Part shown: in pieces, positions 20,770 through 29,689 of the stretch
Layout of the letters: each line of letters opens with the position of its first letter
Position numbering within the stretch: position 1 is the first letter of the stretch
Assembly (NCBI RefSeq): GCF_900637195.1
Contig: NZ_LR134356.1
Span: 3,968,001-4,032,000, forward strand
Origin: Mycolicibacterium aurum
GTDB lineage: Bacteria > Actinomycetota > Actinomycetes > Mycobacteriales > Mycobacteriaceae
Length of the DNA: 64,000 bases
Reading direction: 5' to 3'
The notes under the pieces: generated by a model
Database searches by the model: none
Told to the model about the DNA's origin: nothing
Seen by the model: only the letters and a program-made list of their open reading frames with translations
Translations under genes and position numbers: made by a program

Positions 20770-22758
20770 CTACCCGAGCGCCTCCGGCAGCTCGGCGTCC
20801 TGGCCGAGCACGTGATCGGCCAGGAAAGCCAGCACCACCTGATACCAGATCTTGGCGTGCGAGGGACTGAGCACCCAGTGATTCTCTGACGGAAAGTAGA
20901 GAAAGCGGTGCTCGGTGGTTCCGTCCTCGGCGGCGGGAAGACCCGAGCGACTCAGCAGCTCGTACCAGAGCCGCAGGCCCTCCCCGATCGGCACGCGGTA
21001 GTCCTTGTCTCCGTGGATCACCAGCATCGGCGTGGAGATCTGGGAGACGAACAGGTGCGGCGAGTTCGCGGCCGACATCTCCGGCGTCATCTCCCTGGCC
21101 CACCAGTACGCACCGTCGGTGGTCCCACCGAACTGGTCGAGCGCCCAGAGGCTGGCGTGGGTGACGATCGCGGCGAAGCGGTCGGTATGTCCGGCGATCC
21201 AGTTGGCCATGTATCCGCCGAACGACCCTCCCATCGCCGCGGTGCGCGTCTCGTCAACCCGGGGATGGGCGCAGGCGGCGTCGACGGCCGCCATCAGGTC
21301 GGTGTAGGGAGCGAATCCCCAAGACCCCCAACCTCGTTGGATGAAGTCCTGGCCGTACCCGGTCGACAGGGCCGGATCGGGCAGCATTACCGCGTAGCCC
21401 TTGGCGACCATCACCCACGGATTCCACCGCCAGTGCCAGGCATTCCAGCTCGCCAGCGGACCGCCGTGGATCCACAGCAACAGCGGGGCAGGCTCCGACC
21501 CGGGTGGGAGGGCGAGCCACGACCGGATCTGCTGTCCGTCGTCCGCTACCGCGGTCACCTCGGTCAGCGTGCCGGGGATGGCGGGCGCAGGCACGCACGG
21601 CAGTTCGTGCACCGATCCGTCGGCGTCGATGCGGACCGGGTGCGCGGGTGTGACGTACGAGCTGCGCAACGCGAAGACCGCACCATCCGGGGCCGAATGC
21701 ACGTCGGTGTAGGTGAAGTCGTCCGCGACGAGCGGGTGCACCGCGCCGGAGCTTGGGTCAACCGTGAAGATCGGACCGCGACCGTGGTCATCAGCGGTCA
21801 CGATCAGCGACGCACCGTCGGCCGTCCAGGCCACCGACGTCGGCCACCGGTCCCACTCACCGGTCAACTCCACGGGCTCCTCCCCGAACCGCAACACGCA
21901 CAGGGTGATTCGCGGCGCAGCGTGGGGGGTGGAGATCGTCTCACGGGTGTATGCGACTGAGCGCCCGTCGGGTGCTATCGCCGGATGGCCCACATCGGCG
22001 GCCGGATCGTCGACGATCGTGGACCGCTGCCCGGTCGCCACCTCGATGCGCACCAGCGTGGTGCGGCGGCTCGCGCCGGGTGCCGGCACCTGCCAGGTGG
22101 TGACGACGAAGGCCCCGTCGCGGCTGACATCGACGTGTGCATCACGCAGTCCGTCCCCGGGGCTCGGGGTCAGGTCATGCGGTGCGGCGTCGCCGACGCT
22201 GAACAGATGTCCCTGCGCCGGGCCGAGGTCGTGATCCCAGTGGCGCACGGGGTATCCGGCGTGCAATACCGCCGAGACCTTGTTGTCCTTGCGTAGCGTC
22301 CGCAGCCGGCCGTCCTGCTCGACGCCGGTGGCCGAGGGCAGCAGTGACGAGACGGCCACCGTCGTCGCACCGGCCGACACCACGCCGTCGACTCCGCCGG
22401 GTAGCTCCGCGACGACGTGCGCCTCCCCGCCTGATACCGGCAGGCACCAGAGTGACTGCGGCGGCGCGTCGTCGTCGGGAGTCGGCCGCACCGCGAGGAA
22501 GAGCAGATCGCCGTCGGCGGTGAACTCCGGGGACGATTCCCCCTTGGCGCCGTGGGTAAGTCGGCGGGCAGGCTGTCGCCCCGCGGGGTCCAGCTCCCAC
22601 AGCGCTCCGACGAATGCGGTGTGCTTGTCGTCGAGGCATGACACCGTGGTGACGAGGCGAGAACCGTCGGGTGACACCGCGAGTCCGGACACCCGGGGCA
22701 GCGACATGAAGTCGTCGAGATCGTGAAACGGAGACGACGTCGCGGCGTGATCACTCAT
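20770..22758 (-). CDS. S9-family prolyl oligopeptidase-like serine peptidase
   Basis: 662 residues from the ATG at 22758 (MSDHAATSSPF); the frame extends 12 codons further without recognisable homology. The N-terminal two-thirds is a beta-propeller of repeated blades (SPEFTADGDLLFLAV; WTADGASLIVTADD). The C-terminal alpha/beta-hydrolase domain carries the nucleophile in GGSFGGYMANW, the Asp in HGDKDYRVP and the His in SENHWVL. Probably a cytosolic acylaminoacyl- or dipeptidyl-peptidase, since no signal peptide is visible. It is divergent from the Amt gene. Confidence 0.92.
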   Translation of the reverse strand: MSDHAATSSPFHDLDDFMSLPRVSGLAVSPDGSRLVTTVSCLDDKHTAFVGALWELDPAGRQPARRLTHGAKGESSPEFTADGDLLFLAVRPTPDDDAPPQSLWCLPVSGGEAHVVAELPGGVDGVVSAGATTVAVSSLLPSATGVEQDGRLRTLRKDNKVSAVLHAGYPVRHWDHDLGPAQGHLFSVGDAAPHDLTPSPGDGLRDAHVDVSRDGAFVVTTWQVPAPGASRRTTLVRIEVATGQRSTIVDDPAADVGHPAIAPDGRSVAYTRETISTPHAAPRITLCVLRFGEEPVELTGEWDRWPTSVAWTADGASLIVTADDHGRGPIFTVDPSSGAVHPLVADDFTYTDVHSAPDGAVFALRSSYVTPAHPVRIDADGSVHELPCVPAPAIPGTLTEVTAVADDGQQIRSWLALPPGSEPAPLLLWIHGGPLASWNAWHWRWNPWVMVAKGYAVMLPDPALSTGYGQDFIQRGWGSWGFAPYTDLMAAVDAACAHPRVDETRTAAMGGSFGGYMANWIAGHTDRFAAIVTHASLWALDQFGGTTDGAYWWAREMTPEMSAANSPHLFVSQISTPMLVIHGDKDYRVPIGEGLRLWYELLSRSGLPAAEDGTTEHRFLYFPSENHWVLSPSHAKIWYQVVLAFLADHVLGQDAELPEALG

Positions 22759-22811
22759 GCGCACTTCGTAACACACTGCCCGAGACGACTTCACGTGGAA
22801 TTAACGCGCCT

Positions 22812-22840
22812 TGACAGGTGGGACACATTCACACAGTTAG
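22812..22840 (+). promoter_or_regulatory. Candidate promoter of the Amt operon
   Basis: TTGACA at 22812-22817, a 17-bp spacer and CAGTTA as a weak -10. It lies about 95 bp before the TTG start. The -35 is perfect but the -10 is poor. Confidence 0.4.
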
Positions 22841-22868
22841 CGTCAAGCTTCGTACACCATCAGTACCT

Positions 22869-22900
22869 CGAGAACACTACGAATAAACCCCGTGTTCTCG
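22869..22900 (+). promoter_or_regulatory. Perfect inverted repeat in the Amt leader
   Basis: CGAGAACAC (22869-22877) and GTGTTCTCG (22892-22900) are exact reverse complements with a 14-nt AT-rich loop, 25 nt before the GGAGGT ribosome-binding site. It could be an RNA hairpin in the leader or a regulator binding site. Confidence 0.55.
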
Positions 22901-22935
22901 TGTAGCCACCCGAAACCCCACCGGCGGAGGTCCCC

Positions 22936-24273
22936 TTGACACCCGAAGTCGAGGACGCGCTTGCGTCCATGGCCGCAGTCAACAACGAGTTCTTCTATTG
23001 GATGTCCATCGCACTGATGATGCTCATCCACGCGGGCTTCCTCGCCTACGAGATCGGCGCATCCCGGTCGAAGAACGTGCTCGCGACCGCGATGAAGAAC
23101 CTGCTGGCGTTCGCCACCATCGTCGCGTCCTTCTTCTTCGTCGGCTGGTTCCTCTACAACGCGATGCCCAGCGGCTTCCTCGAGTTCAGCGACGCGGCCA
23201 AAGCTGCGCTGCCGTGGAGCGACAACATGGGGCCCAACACCGACGACCCCGCCAGCGGCATCTTCTGGGGCGCCTTCGCCCTGTTCGCGGCCACCACCGG
23301 CTCGATCATGTCGGGCGCTGTGCTGGAACGCATCCGGACCAGCGGCTTCCTGATCCTGACGGTCTTCGTCGGTTCGGTCGTGTGGATCATCGGGGCAGCG
23401 TGGGGGTGGCACGGCGCCGGATGGATGTTGACCAAGCTCGGCTTCCACGACGTGGGCGCGGCGGGGTGCGTGCACATGATCGCCGGTTTCGCCGCTCTGG
23501 GCATCCTGATCAACCTCGGCCCGAGGATCGGCCGGTTCCTGCCCGATGGCACCGCCGTGACCATCCGGCCGCACAACCTTCCGCTGACCATGCTCGGCCT
23601 GTTCCTGATCTTCACCGGCTTCTTCGGCTTCCTGATGGGCTGCGTGATCTACGGCCCCACCGGCTACGCGACGATCTACGGAAGCCCGACGACGTTGAGC
23701 GCGTTCGCCTTCAACACCCTGATGGGCATGGTCGGCGGAATCATCGGCGCATACGTCATGTCGCGCGGTGAACCGTTCTGGACCATCTCCGGCGGCCTGG
23801 CCGGTGTGATCGCCGTCGCGGCAGGCATGGATCTCTACCACCCCGCACTCACCTTTGTCATCGCACTCGTCGGCGGCGGTCTGGTGCCGTTCATCGGCAA
23901 GCTGCTCGACAAGATGAAGATCGACGACGTGGTGGGCGCGGTCGCGGTGCACGCAGGTATGGGTTTGTACTCGGTGATCATGGCCGGCGTATTCCTCGCG
24001 GGATACCCGAATACCGATGGGAACCCGTCGATCTCGTTCTGGGGTCAGCTCGTCGGCGCCGTCGTGTTCGCCGCGCTGGGGTTCTTCCCGACCTACCTGC
24101 TGTCGCTGTTGCTGAAGAAGGCCGGACTGCTCCGAATCCCGCCGGAGGTCGAGGAGCAGGGCCTGGATCTGTCCGAGGTGCCGGCCACGCCGTACCCGGA
24201 GGGTATTCCGGTGACCGCGATGCGCTCCAGCAGCGGCACCGCAGTCCTGGTCGCCGGTGAGGAGGTGAAATAA
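22936..24273 (+). CDS. Amt/MEP-family ammonium transporter
   Basis: 445 residues from a TTG start, supported by GGAGGT four bases upstream. About eleven transmembrane segments. The twin pore histidines of the family are present: His180 in DVGAAGCVHMIAGF and His339 in DDVVGAVAVHAGMG. Both flanking motifs diverge from the classical DFAGGTVVH and DVFGVHGVGG, so this is a distant Amt branch. It has a 40-residue cytosolic tail. The stop TAA is immediately followed by the ATG of a one-helix protein, suggesting a partner subunit. Confidence 0.85.
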   Translation: MTPEVEDALASMAAVNNEFFYWMSIALMMLIHAGFLAYEIGASRSKNVLATAMKNLLAFATIVASFFFVGWFLYNAMPSGFLEFSDAAKAALPWSDNMGPNTDDPASGIFWGAFALFAATTGSIMSGAVLERIRTSGFLILTVFVGSVVWIIGAAWGWHGAGWMLTKLGFHDVGAAGCVHMIAGFAALGILINLGPRIGRFLPDGTAVTIRPHNLPLTMLGLFLIFTGFFGFLMGCVIYGPTGYATIYGSPTTLSAFAFNTLMGMVGGIIGAYVMSRGEPFWTISGGLAGVIAVAAGMDLYHPALTFVIALVGGGLVPFIGKLLDKMKIDDVVGAVAVHAGMGLYSVIMAGVFLAGYPNTDGNPSISFWGQLVGAVVFAALGFFPTYLLSLLLKKAGLLRIPPEVEEQGLDLSEVPATPYPEGIPVTAMRSSSGTAVLVAGEEVK

Positions 24274-24492
24274 ATGTTCAGCCCGATCGACAGCTACGAC
24301 GTACCTGGCGTCGTCTTCACGTTCGGCGGGAACTCGTTGGGCACCTGGCTGTTCTTCATCCTCGCAGTCGTGCTCTTCGTGGGATTCTTCGTCCGGATGA
24401 TCCAGCACGAGAACCACGCCTACAAGGCGATCATCGAACACACCCCCGTTGAGAAGGGACCGGCCGCCGAAGGCGAACCACCGGCATACTGA
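24274..24492 (+). CDS. Small one-helix membrane protein coupled to the Amt transporter
   Basis: 72 residues with a single transmembrane helix (GTWLFFILAVVLFVGFFVRMIQHE) and a short soluble tail. Its ATG abuts the Amt stop without a gap, so it is translated by coupling. I do not recognise a family. Size and coupling suggest an accessory or regulatory subunit of the transporter. A strong terminator follows 17 bp downstream. Confidence 0.75.
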   Translation: MFSPIDSYDVPGVVFTFGGNSLGTWLFFILAVVLFVGFFVRMIQHENHAYKAIIEHTPVEKGPAAEGEPPAY

Positions 24493-24509
24493 CAATCCCC
24501 GTGAACGCG

Positions 24510-24545
24510 AAATCGCCCGGATCCGAAAGGATCCGGGCGATTTTT
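24510..24545 (+). terminator. Intrinsic terminator of the Amt operon
   Basis: Fifteen-base arms (AAATCGCCCGGATCC and its reverse complement) around a GAAA tetraloop, followed by T residues. It ends 7 bp before the IS30 left end, so the insertion sits just outside the operon. Confidence 0.92.
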
Positions 24546-24552
24546 CGCATTG

Positions 24553-24578
24553 CGCCGAATGTACGGTTTCTGACGGAT
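24553..24578 (+). repeat. IS30 left inverted repeat
   Basis: CGCCGAATGTACGG followed by 12 more bases; pairs with 25900-25925 with a single T/C mismatch at position 10. Confidence 0.88.
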
Positions 24579-24631
24579 TCTGGGTTTTGGCTTCTAGGGG
24601 TGTTTGCAACAGTTCCTAGTTAGGGGCTGTG

Positions 24632-25885
24632 ATGCGTCCGTCTCCGGTGAGGTCTGTTGTTGATGAGTTTTGGCGGCTGATAGGTCAGGGTTTGTCGCCG
24701 CGGGAAGCCGGTGTGGCTGTCGGCGTGTCTGCTAGTGCTGGGCACGGTTGGTTTGCTGCCGTGGGTGGCGTGAAACCACACCAGGTGCGACCAGGGCCGC
24801 GCCGGCGACCGCGGTTGAGTTTTGAAGAACGCGAAGAGATCGCGTTAGGGGTGGCCGCCGGGGATCCAGTACGTGACATCGCGCGGCGGCTGGGACGAGC
24901 GCCGTCGACGATCTCGCGGGAGATCAAGAACAACAGCGTGATCGGCCGCAATCACTACCGGCCGCAGTATCGATTCGGTGCCCCGTGGCGTGGTGGACCA
25001 GAACGGAAGCCGCGCTACCGGGCCACGGTGGCACAGTCGAAAAGCCAACGCCGGGCGCGTCGACCCAAGACGGGTGTGCTGGCCGGCAGCGACCGACTGC
25101 GCACCGAGGTACAGACTCGGTTAGAAGAGTTCCACAGCCCCGCTCAGATCGCCGCCGGGCTGCGGCGCGATTTTCCCGACGATCCGGAGATGTGGGTGTC
25201 TGCCGAAACCATCTACAAGGCCCTTTACCTGCAGGGCAGGGGCGGTTTACGTCGTGAGTTGCACACCTGCCTGCGCACCGGGCGGGCGTTGCGCACACCG
25301 CGTCGGCGCAGCGGTGAGCGCCGCGGTCGTATCCCGAACATGATCAACATCAGCGAGCGCCCGCCCGAGGTGGCCGATCGTGCCGTGCCTGGGCATTGGG
25401 AGGGCGATCTCATCATGGGCAGCACCAAGTCCGGATCTGCCATCGGCACTCTGGTGGAACGCACGACACGCTTCACGATGCTGCTGCATCTGCCTCATGG
25501 CCACGGTGCTGAAGCGGTCCAGTAGGCGATCGTGGCCAAAATGGCGACGCTGCCGCAGATCTTGCGTCAAACGCTAACTTGGGACCAGGGCAAGGAGATG
25601 TCTAACCACATCCAGATCGCCGCAGCGACCGAGCTCGATATCTACTTCTGCGACCCGCACTCGCCCTGGCAGCGCGGAACCAACGAGAACACCAATGGAC
25701 TATTGCGTCAGTGGTTTGCCAAAGGCACTGACTTATCGGTGTTTCCGGCCGACTATCTCGACGTCGTGGCATCCAAACTCAACCGGCGGCCCCGCCAGAC
25801 GCTGGGCTGGAAAACACCCGCCGAAGCCCTCGACGAACTACTGTCCAACCCGTTCAACCCACCCACTGTTGCAACCACCGCTTGA
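24632..25885 (+). pseudogene. IS30-family transposase with in-frame amber codon
   Basis: The gene has an N-terminal helix-turn-helix (DIARRLGRAPSTISREIKNN) and a DDE catalytic domain: first Asp in GHWEGDLIMG, second Asp in LTWDQGKEM, Glu in NENTNGLLRQ. A TAG at 25523-25525 separates the first Asp from the rest, but the frame continues without shift to the TGA at 25885. The position is where relatives carry an acidic residue, so one G-to-T change (GAG to TAG) explains it. The product is therefore split at residue 298 and the copy is probably inactive, or the base is a sequencing error. GTG at 24629 is an alternative start. Confidence 0.88.
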
Positions 25886-25899
25886 GACCGCCGGTTTAG

Positions 25900-25925
25900 A
25901 TCCGTCAGAAACCGTGCATTCGGCG
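25900..25925 (-). repeat. IS30 right inverted repeat
   Basis: Reverse complement of the left end with one mismatch; lies 14 bp after the transposase stop and 6 bp before the end of the N-demethylase gene. Confidence 0.88.
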
Positions 25926-25931
25926 ACTGGA

Positions 25932-26909
25932 TCAGCCGGCGTTACGTAGCCAGTCCACCGCGCGGTCGCGGTAGGCGATGATGCCCTTGTAGTCGGCCAT
26001 GTCGTCGGGCAGTTCGGTGAGCACCTCGATGGCCCGCTCCCGCCATGGGCCGAAGGTCGCAATGTCGGCGAGCGGCAACATGTAGGTCCGGATCAAAAAG
26101 CAGATCGCCCCTGACTCGGGCAGCCGGATCAGATGCTGGACCTCGACCCGCAGATGCACCAGGCGACCGAACTCCGCGTCGGGCACTGTCTGGATCATCG
26201 TCCGGTCGGGACCCCATTCGTGGTACCGCTCGGTCGAGACATCAAGACGGCGACCGACTGTCATCGACCAGTTGGTGCGCCGGTAGCTCTCACCCGGTTG
26301 GAGACGCATCAGGAACTCGCGGGCCCGGGTGATCACACCCGTCTCCCGCAGCCTCGGGACAGGACCGTGGATCTCCAGGAACGTCATGCCGACGTCGAAC
26401 CCGAACGACCAGTCGGCGGCGAACGTCACCACACCGGCATCGCCGAACAGGTCACCGTCGCGCTGGTCGAGCAGCACGATGTCCTCCTGAACCTGTCCGG
26501 CGATGTAGGCCAAGGGTTCGGCAGGCAGCGTCGACTCGTCACCGATCACGAAATCCTGTGTGATATCCAGCCGGTCGTTGCGCCAGCGCCAGCCGCTGCC
26601 GTGCCGCTCGAGCGACATGGTGTCGGGGTAGGACGATGCCAGCTCCCGCATCAGGGTGAGCATCACGTCCCAGCAGGCCGGCCGCATGTGCGGCAGCACG
26701 GCGTAGCGGGTCGCGTCGGCGGCCAGGATGTCGGCACGTTCGGCGAGTTCTGTTTCGTACTCGCTGTCGATGTCGACGACACGCTCCCCCCACCGACCCG
26801 CCGGGGTGTGCACCGACGAACCGGCGGGCTCGACGTTGGTGCTGTAACGGTAGGTGTCCGCGACGAACGGGAACGGAAAGGTCTCGATCAGATCGGGCGC
26901 GGATATCAC
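25932..26909 (-). CDS. Heme-dependent oxidative N-demethylase, catalytic subunit (DUF3445 family)
   Basis: 325 residues from a GTG at 26909 that overlaps the upstream TGA by 4 bp. The sequence is DUF3445-like throughout (FPFVADTYRYSTN near the N-terminus; LMRELASSYPDTMSLERHGSGWRWRN; GMTFLEIHGPVPR; LRVEVQHLIRLPESGAICFLIRTY). This family contains the heme subunit of bacterial dimethylamine monooxygenase, which converts a secondary amine plus O2 to a primary amine and formaldehyde. Here it is the third gene of an operon with a PDR/VanB reductase and a zinc-ribbon subunit. The true amine is inference. The gene ends 6 bp from the IS30 element. Confidence 0.78.
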   Translation of the reverse strand: MISAPDLIETFPFPFVADTYRYSTNVEPAGSSVHTPAGRWGERVVDIDSEYETELAERADILAADATRYAVLPHMRPACWDVMLTLMRELASSYPDTMSLERHGSGWRWRNDRLDITQDFVIGDESTLPAEPLAYIAGQVQEDIVLLDQRDGDLFGDAGVVTFAADWSFGFDVGMTFLEIHGPVPRLRETGVITRAREFLMRLQPGESYRRTNWSMTVGRRLDVSTERYHEWGPDRTMIQTVPDAEFGRLVHLRVEVQHLIRLPESGAICFLIRTYMLPLADIATFGPWRERAIEVLTELPDDMADYKGIIAYRDRAVDWLRNAG

Positions 26910-27853
26910 AGGGCCAGCTCCAAGGTCTCTCCGTGCGCACGGGATACGCACGCCATCAACGCGTCCCCGGCACTTTTCTCATCGTCGGACAGGTACAGGT
27001 CGCGGTGAGTGATCGTTCCCGCCGACACCGGGATGCGACATTCCCCGCAGACGCCGCGCCGGCACAGATTGGGAACAGCGACGCCACGGCTCTCCAGGGC
27101 TTCCAGCAGCGAGACCCCGGAGTCGACGGTGAAGCATTCACCGGTTGAACTGACCTGCACCGAGAACGGCTCACCGGGATCGAGTGCGTCGGATCCGAAG
27201 TGTTCGACGTGAATTCGACTTCCGGGCCAGCCGAGCACGGTGGCCGTGGCGGCGACGAACTCGATGAAGGCCTCGGGCCCACAGATGTAGAGGTGGGTGC
27301 CGAACGGCTGATCGGCCAGGGTGGACGACAACTCACTGGCGAAATCCGCTCGGCGGGTGTGGATGGACGCGTGGTCGGTGAGACCGCGGACGGTGTCGAC
27401 GTACGCGTCGCGCCCCTGCCGGTGGATGTAGAGCAGCCGCGCGTCTCGCCCCCACAGTCGGGCGCTGCGCAGATGCGACACCATCGGGGTGATGCCGATA
27501 CCCGCAGCCACCAGAAGGTGTCTGCGCGCGCGCAGGATCGGTGCGAACGCGCTGCGGGGTGCCCGCGCGACCACGGTGTCTCCCACCGCGAGTTCGTCGT
27601 GGATCCACCGGGAGCCACTGGGCGCACCCACCGCGTCGCCGGTACGACGGAGCACCGAGATGACATACGCGGCAGGGGCGATCGCGTCCCCGGTCAGCGA
27701 ATAGGCATTGGCGGTGCCGCCGCACTCCACCACAAGATGGCTGCCGGGGGTGAAGGACGGCAGTGGTGTGTCATCGACATGGGTGAGCGTCAAGGTTCGG
27801 ATGCCCTCGACCGTGTCGTCGATATCGGCGACGGTCAGTTTGAGAGAGGTCAC
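26906..27853 (-). CDS. PDR/VanB-type ferredoxin-NAD(P) reductase, electron-transfer subunit
   Basis: 315 residues from a GTG overlapping the upstream stop (GTGA), with GGAGG nearby. Domain order: flavin-binding beta-barrel, NAD-binding domain (LLVAAGIGITPMVSHLRS), and a C-terminal plant-type [2Fe-2S] ferredoxin with cysteines in NLCRRGVCGECRIP and LMACVS. It transfers electrons from NAD(P)H to an oxygenase. Tight coupling on both sides to the heme N-demethylase subunit and the DmmA-like subunit identifies it as their reductase. Confidence 0.9.
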   Translation of the reverse strand: MTSLKLTVADIDDTVEGIRTLTLTHVDDTPLPSFTPGSHLVVECGGTANAYSLTGDAIAPAAYVISVLRRTGDAVGAPSGSRWIHDELAVGDTVVARAPRSAFAPILRARRHLLVAAGIGITPMVSHLRSARLWGRDARLLYIHRQGRDAYVDTVRGLTDHASIHTRRADFASELSSTLADQPFGTHLYICGPEAFIEFVAATATVLGWPGSRIHVEHFGSDALDPGEPFSVQVSSTGECFTVDSGVSLLEALESRGVAVPNLCRRGVCGECRIPVSAGTITHRDLYLSDDEKSAGDALMACVSRAHGETLELAL

Positions 27854-28392
27854 GACGCCTCCTGCCCCTCAGCGTCCACCATGAAGCCGAGATGGAGGCC
27901 TTGCCGCCGCGAAACGTGGTAGTAGACAAAGAGTTTGCGTCCGCACCCGGCGCACGGCACCACGTCTTCGAGCTGGATCGCCCCGCTGGTCACGGCCCGG
28001 CAGTGCGCGCAGTGCACGGCCCGCTGCCCCACATCGGTCGATGCGACGGTCATCTCGTCGTCGGCGACGCCCGCGTCCACCGCGTCGGCCCGCAGTCGCA
28101 GGCAGGCACTGGCCGGGCCTGCCATCATCAGCCGCCACCCGACCCGCGCTTCGGCGAGATCGGCTCGCAGTGCGGCGCGCGCCTGCTCGTCCCCGCCGTC
28201 GTCGACGGCGTGCACCCGCAGGCCCGATTCGCGCCCGGTGGCGGCGATCTCGGCGGTCCACGCCCGGGCGACCTCGGCGCCGGCGTCGCCGAAAGCGACA
28301 ACGGTCCAGTACCGGCCGGACGTATCGGCCGGCGGGCGGGTCGGGGCGGTGGCCCAGGCGGGCACGCTTGTCAGCTCGAGGGCAGGTTTCAT
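27850..28392 (-). CDS. DmmA-like dimethylamine monooxygenase subunit
   Basis: 180 residues from the ATG at 28392, chosen for its GGAAGG site and because the frame's upstream extension to 28497 is non-coding in character. The body resembles an NAD(P)-domain-like fold (RYWTVVAFGDAGAEVARAWT ... WRLMMAGPASACLRLRADAV). The C-terminus is a rubredoxin-type zinc ribbon (VHCAHCRAV ... VPCAGCGRKLFVYYH). This matches the small subunit found with heme N-demethylases. First gene of the three-gene operon. Confidence 0.72.
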   Translation of the reverse strand: MKPALELTSVPAWATAPTRPPADTSGRYWTVVAFGDAGAEVARAWTAEIAATGRESGLRVHAVDDGGDEQARAALRADLAEARVGWRLMMAGPASACLRLRADAVDAGVADDEMTVASTDVGQRAVHCAHCRAVTSGAIQLEDVVPCAGCGRKLFVYYHVSRRQGLHLGFMVDAEGQEAS

Positions 28393-28512
28393 CGACACCT
28401 TCCGGGTACACCAGCGGTTGACACGGTTGCCCTTCAGGAAACCAGTCCTGCGTTTCGTCCGTGTGACTTGGCTGTCTCGTCCACTTGACGGCCTCACCGA
28501 TAGGGTCGCTGC

Positions 28513-29679
28513 ATGTCAGCGCACATCACCGTGATCGGCGCGGGCATCGCCGGACTGGCGACCGCTGTGGCACTGAGGCGCAGCGGGCACGACGTGTCCG
28601 TGGTCGAACAGCGCAGCGCCCCCGCGTCCGGCGCGGGAATCAGCATCTGGCCGAACGCGTTGGCGGCGCTCGACGAGATCGGACTGGGTGACAGCGTCCG
28701 CCAGGCCGGCGGGCGGGTGACCGGCGGCGCGATCCGCTGGCGCGACGGTACGTGGCTGCGCCGCCCCTCCGCTCAGCGGATCGTCGCCGCGCTCGGGGAA
28801 CCACTGGTCGTGGTGCGCCGGTCGGTGCTGACCGACATTCTGCGGGCAGCGCTGCCGCCGGAAACGCTGCAGACCGGTGTGGCCGCGACGTCCGTCGCCG
28901 TCGGCGAGTCCTCCGTCGTGGTGGCTCTGTCCGACGGGCGGACGGCAGAAGTGGACGCCGTCGTCGGGGCGGACGGGGTCAACTCGATGGTGGCGCGCAC
29001 CCTCAACGGGCCGCTGCGCAGTCGCTACGCCGGATACACCGCGTGGAGAGGGGTGGCGGCGTGTGCGTTGGATCCCGAATTGGCCGGCGAGACCATGGCC
29101 GCCGGCGCCGAGGTGGGCCACGTGCCGCTCGGTCCCGACCACACCTACTGGTTCGCCACCGAACGCACCCCGGAAGGGGCCGCGTCGCCGCAGGGCGAGC
29201 ACGCGTATCTCACGACCAGGTTGGCCGACTGGGCCGACCCGATCCCCGAGCTGTTGGCCGCGACGGATCCAGCCGATCTGCTGCGCAACGACCTCTACGA
29301 CCGAGCCCAGCCGAAGCACTGGTCGCACGGGCGAGCGGTCATCGTCGGCGACGCGGCGCACCCGATGCGCCCCCATCTGGGGCAGGGCGGGTGCCAGGGC
29401 CTGGAGGATGCCGCGATTCTCGCCCGGTTCGTCGACCTGGCGCCGGATCTGCCGACCGCATTCGAGCGGTTCGGCGCGTACCGGAGACGACGGGTCCGCC
29501 CGCTCGTGCGAGAGTCTGCGACCATCGGACGGGTCGTCAACCTGCGTCCGGCATTCCTCAGCGGCCTCGCCAGTCGCTCGACCGCACTGATCCCCGAGTC
29601 GCTGGTGACCTGGCACCTGGCGTCGATCGCAGCCCGTTCGGCTTTCGTTCTACCCACCGCGCAGGATCTCGCGGGCTGA
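28513..29679 (+). CDS. FAD-dependent group A monooxygenase
   Basis: 388 residues with all three fingerprints of PHBH-fold flavin hydroxylases: VIGAGIAGLATAVAL at the N-terminus, VVGADGVNS near residue 155, and RAVIVGDAAHPMRPHLGQGG near residue 275. It uses NAD(P)H and O2 to hydroxylate an organic substrate. It is divergent from the N-demethylase operon with 120 bp between them, so the two may be co-regulated, but no substrate can be assigned. Confidence 0.9.
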   Translation: MSAHITVIGAGIAGLATAVALRRSGHDVSVVEQRSAPASGAGISIWPNALAALDEIGLGDSVRQAGGRVTGGAIRWRDGTWLRRPSAQRIVAALGEPLVVVRRSVLTDILRAALPPETLQTGVAATSVAVGESSVVVALSDGRTAEVDAVVGADGVNSMVARTLNGPLRSRYAGYTAWRGVAACALDPELAGETMAAGAEVGHVPLGPDHTYWFATERTPEGAASPQGEHAYLTTRLADWADPIPELLAATDPADLLRNDLYDRAQPKHWSHGRAVIVGDAAHPMRPHLGQGGCQGLEDAAILARFVDLAPDLPTAFERFGAYRRRRVRPLVRESATIGRVVNLRPAFLSGLASRSTALIPESLVTWHLASIAARSAFVLPTAQDLAG

Positions 29680-29689
29680 CGGCGTCAGC

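Larger units (their letters stand above)
24553..25925 (+). mobile_element. IS30-family insertion sequence
   Basis: A 1373-bp element. Its ends are 26-bp inverted repeats (24553-24578 and 25900-25925) that begin CGCCGAATG and differ at one position. A second shared block (TTGCAACAGT) lies further in at both ends. It carries one DDE transposase gene. The exact outer boundary is uncertain by one or two bases; if the repeat begins at CCGAATG, a 2-bp CG duplication flanks it. It lies between the Amt terminator and the 3' end of the N-demethylase operon, so no gene appears interrupted. Confidence 0.88.

Noticed and set aside
22843..24609. Open frame of 588 codons on the minus strand opposite the Amt operon
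   Set aside because: Charged low-complexity sequence, no ribosome-binding site, and the opposite strand encodes a clear Amt protein with a terminator.
25523..25525. Programmed readthrough or frameshift in the IS30 transposase
   Set aside because: IS30 transposases are made from one frame; no slippery site or recoding signal is visible. A simple nonsense change is the better explanation.
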